A stretch of 15,611 bases of DNA from Acanthamoeba lenticulata (Eukaryota > Discosea > Longamoebia > Acanthamoebidae), in contig NAVB01003801.1 of NCBI GenBank assembly GCA_002179805.1, positions 1-15,611 of the forward strand. The letters are read 5' to 3'. The notes beneath the pieces were generated by a model, which saw only the letters and a list, made by a program, of their open reading frames with translations, had not been told where the DNA came from and made no database searches. Below, piece by piece: positions 1 to 9,300 of the stretch (its first letter is position 1; each line of letters starts with the position of its first letter). A program made the position numbers and the translations under genes.

Positions 1-27
1 AAATTTTATTATTTGTCTTTTTGGCAG

Positions 28-3000
28 ATTTTCTGCTTGGCCGGGCGATCCCACGCGTACACACATTGATCTCGGCCTCGTTTCGAGACATCTGCGCCGG
101 CGCGATGACTGACGCACACGCACACACGCACACACGCATACGCACGACACGACACGACACGACACGCGCGCGCGCCACAAATGGGCAGATACGAGGGCAA
201 ACCCATGTACCAGTTGACCTTCACATCGCGGTTGATGCACGCCCTGGGCTGCCGCATCTTGATCGCCACCAACGCCTCGGGCGGCTGCGGGGCGGGCATG
301 GTGCCCGGCTGCCTCATGGTCATCACCGACCACATCAACCTCTTCCACCGCAGCCCACTCGCCGGTTCGTCCATTCTCTTTCTCGTTCCATTGCAACCTT
401 TTTTTTAAAAAATGTGAATTTAATTTGAGATAAAATTGTGGCCAACCAGAAACGTTCGAGGACCGCGGTCTGGGTGCGCGCCGGGTGGACCTGACCAATG
501 TCTATAGGTATGGCCAGCTGACGTCAGCAGCACATCGCGATTGGTTGGATGACATCCCCGGTTCTGGCGGGAAAACAGCCCGCGGCTGAGGGAGAAGGCG
601 CTCCAAACGGCCGAGAAGCTCAACCTCAAGCTGTGGGAGGGCGTCTACTGCAGCGTCTGCGGCCCGTGCTACGAGACCCCGACCGAGGTCCTCTCCGGCC
701 GCGCCATGGGTCCGCCCCGCACCACTCTCATCGTCATCATTCACACCTCCTACATTCTTGTCGTCGTTGTCCTCAACATCGTCGTCGTGGCAGGGGTCAG
801 CGCGTTCGGGATGAGCACCATCCCGGAGGTCGTGGCCGCGCGGAGCCTGGGCATGGAGGTGTTCGCCATGTCCCTCATCACCAACCTCGCCGCCGGCATG
901 GCCGCCGAGACCATCACCCACTCCCACGTACGAGCCTCCACCCATTTTTATTTTATTTTTTGAAAAAAGAATTTAAATTACAAATTAATTGTCGAATATC
1001 TAATTTGATTTTTTTAAATCTAAAATATAATATAATACAATTGCAGGTCCAAATGGTGGCGGACGTGGCGGGCCCGGGCTTTGTCAACTTTATGCAAGAG
1101 TTTATTCGCGGCATCAAGCCCGAGCCCCAGCCTGAGGCGGCCTACAACGCCGTGGGCTTCCTGCGGCCGGCCCACGAGGACCCGACGGCCTCCCGCGCGG
1201 CGCCGCTGCCGCAGCCCATCGCCCCGCCCGCCACCGGCGCGCAGATCAACGCCGCCGCCGACTTTGTGCTCGCCCACGGTCCGTGTGCTCGTTCGCACGC
1301 GCGCGCGTGTGCGTGTGTGTGTGTGCGTGTGTGTGTGTGTCACTCACCCGCGCGCGCGTGTGTGTGCAGGCGCGGGCGCAAACGGCGCGCTGGCCGACGT
1401 CGCGCTCTACCTGGCGCCGAGCCACGGGGCGGGCCTGGTCAAGCGCCTGCACGACGCGCGGACCATCGCCTACCGCGACATCCCGCACTTCCCGTCCATC
1501 AGTCCCTCATGTACGCGTGTGGCCCGTCGTCCCCCGCCCTCGACTTCACGCGCGCGAGTCTGACGTGGAATGCATGGAATGCGTGGAATGCAGCGCGACG
1601 GGGCGAGCTTGTGGTGGGCGCGCTGACGGCGGGCGGGCCGCGCCTGGCGGTGCTGCACAAGAACGTGCTCGAGGGGCTGTCGTGCGAGGAGGCCGTCTTT
1701 GTGGCGCGCCTCCTCCGCGTGCTGGGCGTGGCCACCCTCGTCCACACCTTCCTCGCGGGTACGGCGCTCCTCTCTGATGTGGCCATGACCGATGCTGACG
1801 TGGCATTGCTTGTAGAGCGACGCGGCGGCGACGAGGCCCCGAAGGTGGGCAACGTGGCTGTGCTGACCGACGCGCTGGACTTCACGACGATCCACCCGTG
1901 GACCCACAACAAGCCCTTCCAGCCTCTCCACGCCCTCTCGCTGTTCAACGCCCAGCCGTACGCAGTCCGCGTAGTCACTGACTTTTCCTTGACATGTCAC
2001 TGACTTTTCATTCATGCTCAGACTACGCGCTGCGGCGGCCAAGGCCTTTGAGGCCCAGGGCGTCACCACCAGCGAGGCCACCTACATGGCCTTCCAGGGC
2101 CCGTCGCTCCCGAGCGAGGCCGAGGCCGCCATCGCCCGCCAGCTCGGCTGCCAGCTCGTCGGCACCGCCTCGTTGGGCCTCGTCTACGCGGCGCGCTCCA
2201 ACGGGCTCGGCGTGGTGGGCCTCGCCCAGCCGGCCAACTTCCACAACCAGACGTCCGTGCTGCCCAAGGCCCACGTCGGCCGCGCCGTCGAGGCCCTGCT
2301 GGCGGCCCACCCGCCCGCCGCGGGCCGGCCGCAGCGCGAGGCCGACGCGCTCCCGACGTCGGTCTACACCGTGCAGCAGGTGACGCCCCACCTGGCCCGC
2401 CCGGTCTCGCAGGGCGTGTTCGAGCACGTCGAGGAGGCCGCCGCGCACGTCCGGGCCGCCGTCTCTGTACGCAAACACGCACACGCGCGCGCGTGTGTCG
2501 TGCGCTAGGCTGACGCACACACACACACGCACACACGCAGGGTGAGGTGCCCGCGCTGGCGCTGGTGGTGGAGGACGAGGCGCTCTACACGCCACTCGCG
2601 GCCCACTTCACGCAGCTGACTGCCATTCCTAACATTCCGCACATGCCTCTGGGGGTACGACACGCACGCCACACGCACACACGCACACACGCACACGCGG
2701 GTGGAACTCACCACACACACACACACACACGAGCAGGTGGAGCTTTTGCGCGGAGAGCTGAAGGAGCAGACCGACGCCGGCCTCCCTGTGGTGACCTTCG
2801 TGGTGAAGGGCATCCACTACATGGCCGAGGGCCGCCCCTTCATCGACATCTCCTTCCCCATGCGGGTCCGTTTTTTCTTTCTTTTTAATTTATTTTTTAC
2901 TTTTATTTGTTGCAATAATCTAATCTTAAAATATGGTATGCGTGGAATGCCAGGTGCTTCGCGCGCTGGGCGTGGGCCGCGTGGTGCTGGTGGGGCGGAG

Positions 3001-3529
3001 CGCGGCCTGCTCGCCGGCCCACGGCGCGGGCGACCTGGTGATCGTCAACGACCACGTCAACTTCTCCGGCCGCAACCCGCTGTTCGGGCCCAACGACGAC
3101 CGCTGGGGCGTGCGCTTCCCGGACATGAGCAACGCCTACGAGGCCGCCATCCGCAGCCTGGCCCATGACGAGGCCGAGGCCGCGGGCATCGCCGTCAAGC
3201 GGGCCATCGTTGGCCTCTTCGTGGGTCCGGCCTTTTGCTCGGGCCTCGACGCCGCGCTGGCCCGCCTCGGCGGCGCCGACGTCGTCGCCGTCGGGCTCAT
3301 GGCGCCTGTCGTCGTGGCCCGGCACGCCGGCATGAAGGTCGGCGTCGTCTCCGTCGTCAGCGGCCAAGTCCACGACGTCAACGCGGCTGACGATGTCGAC
3401 AACGCGGCGCGCCTCGCCCGGGCGGCCGACGACGCGGCGCGCCTGGTCGCACGGCTGGCGGCCCGGCTGGCCACGGCGGGCCCGCACCACGACCTGGCCC
3501 CGAACCACGACGAGACCACCGTCCACTAG
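28..3529 (+). CDS. Three-domain purine nucleoside phosphorylase, 5' end outside the window
   Basis: Proposed exons are 28-56, 189-364, 450-507, 579-709, 794-927, 1047-1278, 1370-1510, 1594-1758, 1816-1957, 2022-2466, 2541-2654, 2737-2865 and 2954-3529. Joined, they give 823 codons plus stop in one frame. PNPs split inosine or guanosine with phosphate, releasing base and ribose-1-phosphate in purine salvage. Three copies of the trimeric-type PNP fold follow one another. Domain 1 (visible residues 1 to about 230) shows GRSHAYEGKP, TNASGG, DHIN, GPCYETPTE, GMSTIPEVVAAR and SLITN, so the catalytic Glu and base-binding Asn are kept. Domain 2 (about 236-510) and domain 3 (about 525-805) align along their length but lack the Glu and Asn. 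Roughly the first 80 residues of domain 1 lie upstream, so further upstream domains cannot be excluded. The family call is firm; single splice sites are less so. Confidence 0.88.
110..177 (+). repeat. Intronic CA / CACGA / CG simple repeat
   Basis: The first visible PNP intron (57-188) is largely CA dinucleotides, then about four CACGA units and a short CG run. It is alternating purine-pyrimidine DNA, which could adopt Z-form. It is bounded by gtacac and gggcag splice signals, and joining across it restores the PNP motif GRSHAYEGKP. Confidence 0.8.
1289..1366 (+). repeat. Intronic GT/CG repeat between PNP domains 1 and 2
   Basis: Most of intron 1279-1369 is GT dinucleotides with CG runs at both ends. 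It lies between the end of PNP domain 1 and the start of domain 2. Bases 1319-1339 are the exact reverse complement of 2516-2536 in a later intron of the same gene. Confidence 0.85.
2472..2539 (+). repeat. Intronic CA/CG repeat between PNP domains 2 and 3
   Basis: Intron 2467-2540 holds CA runs either side of a CG run. It falls close to the border of domains 2 and 3. Bases 2516-2536 can pair perfectly, over 21 nt, with 1319-1339 in the transcript. Confidence 0.85.
2659..2732 (+). repeat. Intronic CA repeat within PNP domain 3
   Basis: Intron 2655-2736 contains two CA-rich runs separated by GGGTGGAACT. It is the third CA-rich intron of the gene and a further possible pairing partner for the GT-rich intron at 1279-1369. 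Confidence 0.8.
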
Positions 3530-3657
3530 CTTGCAGCTGTGAGGAATTGGCCCGACATGTTGTAGACAACACTCCACAACTTTTCTTGACACAATTCCCA
3601 TTTCTTTTTGTTTTTAGATTAATATTAAAAATAATATTTTAAATAAGAAGCGGCAAG
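3530..3657. other. Compact intergenic region between the PNP and F-box genes
   Basis: Only 128 bp separate the PNP stop from the next ATG. The second half is very AT-rich (3601-3650). It must hold the 3' end of one transcript and the promoter of the next. I see no canonical AATAAA and no clear TATA box. Confidence 0.6.
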
Positions 3658-5703
3658 ATGGCAGCAGACCCAGCGGAGGAATTTGTGTGGGTGGAGGAAC
3701 CTCGCTTTGTAGCTCTGCCCCCCGAGGTACGTACCCTGGTGCATGCTCCTCTACGCGGAACTCAATCTAGAGCATGGATGCGGACAAAAAAAGGTGTTGA
3801 TGAACATCCTGGGCCGGCTCAGCGTCAACGACCTCGGACAAGTGGCTCTCGTGTGCCGCGCCTGGTGGGCCGTTTCGCAGGAGCCCTCCCTGTGGCGCAG
3901 CCTCTACCTCGTACGCCCTTGTTTTCCGTCGCTTTTTTCGCTCTTTTTTTAAAATTCATTTATTCATCGTTTTGTGTTGTGGTTCATGCGCAGGAGGCCA
4001 AGCGGACGGGCAAGGTCGAGAAAGCGCCGAAGGAGAGCATCTCGGCTCCTGATGACGACTACGACGACGCCATTTCCTCATTGGTACGCGTCCATGTTCT
4101 TCGTACGTTGGCCAACTCATCAAATGAAACCATCAAAACAGGCGACGTTGGACTGGCGCGAGCGGTACAAATCGACGTACCACTTCAAGAAGGGCTTCTT
4201 CTTCATGGGCGACCGCCGGAAGAACCAGATCACCATCCGCCTCGACACCTCGCGCTTTGTTGCCGACGAGCCCTCGTTGGCCCTCACCGGCGAGCTGACC
4301 TTGGTCGTGGCCTCGTCCAGCCTCACCACCCACGGCATCTACATCGTCTTTGATGCCTACGAGCGCCGCTTCGCCCCTGACGAAGAGGTACGCCATTTCT
4401 TTTTCAAATAAAACATAATTAAACAATAATAATTAAAAAAAGAATGTACAAAAAGTAAATAATTAACATACTGAGCACGCGTGTAGAGCGAAAAGGTCAC
4501 CAACCTGTGGGCGATTCACCACCCGGTGACCGACGAGGTGGCCTGGGAGGCCCGCACCAGCCGCAAGCAGATCTTCCCGCAGGGCACGCACCGCTTCCGC
4601 TTTCGCGTGCCCTTCCCGCGCACCGACGTCCCGCCGTCGACCACCAGGTAGCGTGATGCCCCTCCGCCCCAGCCTCTGGCAAGAATTCCAACAATGCGCA
4701 CGCTGATGTCGCGGGCCAGAGTGGTCAAGTCCATCCAGTACGCGATCGCCTACGAGGTGCGCGGGGTGATCGCCTATCCGTGGCCCTTCCCCGACAGCTG
4801 GACCTCGGCCACGGCCTACCACCTTACAGTCTCGCCCAACCCGCGCACCCGACTGGCCCTCCTGGTCCGCATGCTTTACATTCCACTAATTTTTACACTA
4901 TATATTTCACATTTTTTTCGATTTAAAATTCTTTATTTAAATTAATATTATGAAAATAGAGGACAGCACGCGAGACGCCGTACGTGAAGACGTTCAGCCG
5001 CCTCGGGCCCGGCCTCGAGTTCACGGTGTCGCTGCCGCGGCTGGGCTTCTTCGTGGGCGAGCGCGTGCGGCTGGCGGTCTCGGTCCGCAACGGCATGCCG
5101 TGGGACTACGAGCAGGTCACCCTCCGCGCCGTCGAGCTCATGCGCTGGCGCAGCCACCAGACCGCCCCCTGGAACACCGTCGAGCCCTCGCGCCTCGAAC
5201 TCGAGCAGCGCCTCAGCCGGCACCAGCTTCAAATGCACCACCAGCGCCTCCTCGAGCGCCTCGGCCTCGACAACGACAACGACGACATCAACGACAATGT
5301 CGACAAAAACGACGGCGAAGAGGAGGTGATCTGGCCCGAGGCGGCGGACGGCGGGCAGAAGAAGCTCGTGTTCCGGGTGGGCGTGCGCAAGCACAGCATG
5401 CGGCGGTTCGTGCTGGCCTTTGTGCTCGACGAGCGGCTGGTCAACCCGCCGCCCTGGTGCCTCCCGTGCGCGACCGACATCGAGGCCGAAGTGGATCGCT
5501 ACATGGTGTTCCCGGGCCAGGCGCTCTCCTACAAGATTGGCGAAAAGACCATCCTCCGCATGCGTCAGCTAGCGCAGGAGAAGCTGGGCCAGGCCTTTGA
5601 CCTGCGCGCCTTCCACGACGAGACCCTTCGCCACGGCGGCCTTCCGCTTGAGACCTACGAGCGCAACATTCGCCGCTGGATCGACGCGCAACTGCGCAGT
5701 TGA
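3658..5703 (+). CDS. F-box / arrestin-like protein ending in a DUF885 C-terminal tail
   Basis: Exons 3658-3726, 3794-3910, 3994-4083, 4142-4387, 4487-4647, 4720-4864 and 4960-5703 join to 523 codons plus stop. Residues 20-62 are an F-box: LPPEVLMNILGRLS, then ALVCRAWW and PSLWRSL. F-boxes bind Skp1 in SCF ubiquitin ligases. Residues 63-92 are an acidic linker. About 94-440 resemble an arrestin fold: LTGELTLVV, FPQGTHRFRFRVPFP, SIQYAIAYEVRG, then FFVGERVRLAVSVRN opening the second lobe. A Gln/Glu-rich helix and an Asn/Asp repeat interrupt that lobe. Residues 448-523 match the end of DUF885 proteins (VDRYMVFPGQALSYKIGE, FDLRAFHDETL, GLPLETYE) without the upstream HExxH metal site. The F-box is clear, the tail strong and the arrestin assignment moderate. 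Likely role: a substrate receptor recruiting a membrane or phosphorylated target for ubiquitination (inference). Confidence 0.85.
5268..5316 (+). repeat. Asn/Asp-coding GAC/AAC trinucleotide repeat in the arrestin-like lobe
   Basis: An imperfect GAC/AAC run encodes about 15 residues of nearly only Asp and Asn. It follows a Gln/Glu-rich helical stretch and precedes the acidic segment EEEVIWPEA. It looks like a disordered loop expanded by slippage inside the second arrestin-like lobe. Confidence 0.75.
5473..5700 (+). other. Segment encoding the DUF885 C-terminal tail
   Basis: This 76-codon segment encodes the part that follows the HExxH metallopeptidase-like core in DUF885 proteins. Diagnostic pieces are EVDRYMVFPGQALSYKIGE, FDLRAFHDETL and a Trp-containing last helix. 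It lies in the same exon as the second arrestin-like lobe, with no visible intron at the join. The catalytic part of the family is absent from this gene. Confidence 0.75.
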
Positions 5704-5735
5704 GGCTGGAAAAAAAAAAGAAAACTGCCTCAGAC

Positions 5736-5741
5736 AATAAA
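5736..5741 (+). terminator. Candidate AATAAA polyadenylation signal
   Basis: AATAAA occurs 33 bp after the F-box gene stop codon, in AT-rich DNA that follows an A-run. The position suits the cleavage signal of that gene. Confidence 0.5.
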
Positions 5742-5830
5742 ATAGGTAATATTAAAAAATTAAATTAATAGTTAACAGACGAAGAAGAGCGTTGCCACTG
5801 CCGTGGCGGGCGAGGGCCGGCTTTCTGTGC

Positions 5831-6058
5831 TCGGGGCGCGCCAACGGCTGCCCGTGGGACGAGATGACCTGTACCCAGGCGGCCAAAGGGGACCACCTCG
5901 ACGTGCTTCAGTGGCGTGACGCGAGAGCGCTGCTGAAGGAGGCCATCTGGAGCTGCTGCAATGGGCGCGCGCCAACGGCTGCCCATGGTCGGTCTGCGAC
6001 TCGCTGCAAAAACATTGCTGTGGACGATACCACCAAAGAATGGATTGCACGGCAACAA
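5831..6058 (+). pseudogene. Ankyrin-repeat gene remnant, frameshifted
   Basis: Two pieces of the ankyrin-repeat type common in amoebae and amoeba-infecting giant viruses are visible in different frames. Frame one (5831-5914) reads GRANGCPWDEMTC, then AAKGDHLDVLQW. Frame two (from 5920) reads RESAAEGGHLELLQW, then ARANGCPW. Between them most of one repeat unit is missing, which suggests a deletion between near-identical repeats that shifted the frame. After the second piece the similarity fades. There is no start codon context, no F-box and no flanking repeats. It lies between the 3' ends of two convergent genes. It could instead be a 3' exon of a decayed gene. Confidence 0.65.
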
Positions 6059-6325
6059 TAGGTCGTCCTGTCGGACTTCTGCAATGTCAGCAGGGATTTA
6101 AGGCTCCAGTGCAAATGGGAAAGAGTTTTAAGAGTACAAGTACAAATGCATTTGAAGTCTGAAAATTCTACACAAAAGGTTGCTGGCTGTTGAGGTTGTT
6201 GTTGTTGATGTTGTACAGGAAGCTCGGGACCGGGTTGAATCTGGAAGAGAGCTGTGCGACAGGAGGCCAATGTCGATCGTGCCCTTGGGGTTGGGGATTG
6301 AGCTTAGGTACTGGCCTGGCACGGA
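6059..6325. other. Intergenic DNA and 3' flank of the receptor gene
   Basis: No credible coding sequence is seen. This is the downstream side of the minus-strand receptor gene and should contain its 3' untranslated end. I found no AATAAA on the minus strand. The GTTGTTGTTGTTG run near 6197 is the only simple repeat. Confidence 0.5.
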
Positions 6326-9300
6326 TTACACCTTGTCCGACGCGCCGCCCTCGCCGGCGAGCAGCGAGTCGAGGAAGCCGATGACCTCCTCCATGGTGGG
6401 CCTCTTGTCCGCCGCTCCGTTCCAGCACCGCTTCACCATCTTCTTGAACTCTTGCGGCGTGTCTGCAGGCATCTGCGGCCGGCGGCCCTCGAGCACGTCC
6501 AACGACACGCCCATGAAGTTGCGTCCAGCGTAGGGCTGCTTGCGGGTGAGGACCTCCCACATGATGATGCCGAACGAGTACACGTCGGCCTTCTCCGAGT
6601 ACTTCTCTCCGCGGATGACCTCCGGCGCCGTCCAGCAGGGCGTGCCGCACCGCGTCATGGTCACGTTCTCCTCCTTGATGCGCGCGAACCCAAAGTCGGC
6701 CACCTTCACGTTCCAGTTCTCGTCCACCAGCAGGTTCGACGGCTTCAGGTCCCTGTGCACGATCACCGGATGCAGCGAGTGCAGGTAGTTGATCCCCAGC
6801 GCCGCCGACCGCAGCAGCCCGAGCTTCTGGTTCCACGTCAGCTTGAAGCCCGACGCGTTGAGGAGGATGTCCTTGAGGGCGCCCTGCTTGGCGAACTCGG
6901 TCACGATGCACAGGTTGGGCCGCTTGACGCACGCGCCGATGAAGAGCACGATGTTGGGGTGGTGCAGCTCCGACAGGAACGCCATCTCGGCGCGGAACTC
7001 GAGCATGTGCCGCTCGTCCAGCTTCTGCTTGATGAACCGCTTCACCGCCACTTCGACGCCCTTCCACTTGCCCTTGAAGACGGTGCCGTAGGAGCCGAGG
7101 CCGATCTGCTTGCCGAGGGCGATCTCGTTGAAGTCGAGCACCCACCGGCACAGGTTGGCCGACGTGAGGAAGTTGTCCTCCTTGAACATCATGCCCTCGC
7201 CCACGGCCGTCTGGGCCTCGCCGCTGTCGTCGCTGCCGGCGCCCGACGAGGCAAACGATGCGTCGAGGTCGCGCTCGCTGGGCGAGCGGTGCATCCGCTG
7301 CTTGCCGGCCTTGCCGCGCAGGTCTTCGGGCACGAGGTCGTTGTCCTTGGAGACGCCGCCGAAGAAACGCGCCTCGAGCCCGCGGCACTTGAGCTCATAA
7401 AGCTTGGCCCCCTCGGCCGCGGCCTCGCCGCCCTCGGCCAGCATCTCGAACTTGCCCAGGCACACCAGCCGGTTCTTCTCCTCTGCCAGACTCGAACCCG
7501 CCACGCGCTGGGCGACGTAGTGAGACAGGAGGACCTGGCCGCCGTGCGTGAGGGCCGTGAGGCGCGCGGCGGTGTTGACCACGGGGCCGATGTACTCGAC
7601 GCGCCGCGTCATCGGGTCGCGCACCACCTTGGGCACGCCCACGTGCACGCCCATGCGCACGCGCAGGCCCTTGAACAGCACGCGATCGTCCGTGTCGCCC
7701 CACTCCTCCGCCGCGCCCGGGTGTTCGAGCAGGGCCTCGGGCCACTCGAGCTTGACGAGGGCCTGCTGGGCGGCCATGCACCACTCGAGGGCGTCGTCGG
7801 TGCGCTGGAAGGCGAGGCAGAAGGAGCCCTCGCCGCTGTTGCGGTCGCGCAAGAACACGACCTCGTAGCCGTTGTGCTGCTTGAGCAGTGAGCGGAGGGT
7901 CTCGTTGTGGAGCATGGTGGCGTCCTTCATGGCCGCCGGGTGGAACTCCCAGAGCGAGGCGGCGCGCGTGATGTCCGAGAACACGATCGTCACCTCGCCC
8001 TCGGGCGCCCGCATGCCGCCGCCGGCCGCGCCGGCACCGAGCTTGCCCGAGTAGTCCTTGGACCGGCCGCTGCCGCTTCCGCTCGAGGACGACGTGGCGG
8101 TGACCGACGAGGGCAGGGTCCACGAGCTGTCGAGGCTCGGGCGGGTGGCGCCGGACACGGCCAAGTTGGCGCCGCTGGAGGACGAAGAGGACGACGTGCC
8201 GCGCGAGTAGTTGGCGCTGCTCGAGTCGCCGATCATGGCGCTGAGGCGGGTCATGATCTCGAGGAAGGTCGGCCGGATCGTCGGGTCGGCGTGCCAGCAG
8301 GCCGTGAGCAGGTCCACGTACTCAGGGGCGGCCTCGACCGTGGCCATGTCGTCGGGCAGGGCCGGGCGCAAGTTGTCGCGGATGACGGCCACAGCGACGG
8401 CCGCAGGGCTCATCCCGGCGAATGGCTGCTCGCGGGTCAGCAGCTCCCAGAGGATGATGCCGAAGGAGTAGACGTCGGCCAGGATGAAGTCCACGTCGGG
8501 GTTCTCGTTGAGCACTTCCGGCGCCGTCCAGTGGATCGACCCCTGCAGCGCCGTCGAGTGGCCGCTGCCCGAGGTCTTGGCCTCTTCCTTGTACTTGGTG
8601 AGGCCAAAATCAGAGACCTTGACGTTCCACTTGTTGTCGAGGAGCAGGTTGAGGGACTTGAGGTCGCGATGCACGATGCCCGACGAGTGGAGGAAGTGCA
8701 TGCCCTTGGCCGCCTGGTACGCCATCTTCACCTTGAGCGCGATGGGCAGCTCGGGGATGAGCTCGTTGTGGAGCAGCTCGTAGAGGGAGCCGAGGCCCAT
8801 GAACTCCATGACGATGCACATGTGGGGCGGCTTGGTGCAGGCGGCCATGAAGAGGACCACGTTGGGGTGGCGCAGGGCCGTCATCACGCGCACCTCGTCG
8901 GCAAAGTTGCGTTGCATGTCCTTGGTGATGAGGCTGTCGCGGGCGGCCATCATCTTGACGGCCACCTCGGTGCCGCGCCACTTGGCCCGGAAGACCTCGC
9001 CATAGCCGCCGGCGCCGAGGGTCTCGGCCATCTCGAGCTCGCCCGTGTCGATCTCCCACTCGTCCCGGCGCTGCTTCCGGCGGGCGAGGACGACCGCGAC
9101 GATGGCGACGACGATGAGGATCAGGACGATCAGGACGCCGACCGGGATAATCGAGCCCAGCGTGGCGGCAATCACGGTGGAGTCCGTGCCGCTGCCGCTG
9201 CTCGAGACGGTCTGGCAGTACTGGCCTGTCCAGCCGAGGTCGCACAGGCAGGCGCCGTTGATGCACTGGCCCTGGTCCGAGCACAGCGAGCCGTCGTTCA

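Noticed and set aside
110..177. CRISPR-like short repeats
   Set aside because: The units are 2-5 bp simple repeats without spacers, inside a spliceosomal intron of a eukaryotic gene.
549..2003. Continuous 484-codon open frame on the + strand
   Set aside because: It runs through several introns and reads PNP exons out of frame for the first half. Only its last part, in domain 2, is in the right frame.
3136..3519. Minus-strand open frame opposite the last PNP exon
   Set aside because: It overlaps an exon with clear PNP domain 3 motifs, and its own translation is low-complexity Ala/Arg/Ser/Thr.
6452..7891. Long open frame on the + strand, about 480 codons
   Set aside because: It lies antisense to the kinase and cyclase exon. 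Its composition (His, Val, Leu, Arg, Glu in GC-rich codons) is typical of a shadow frame, with no recognisable motif.
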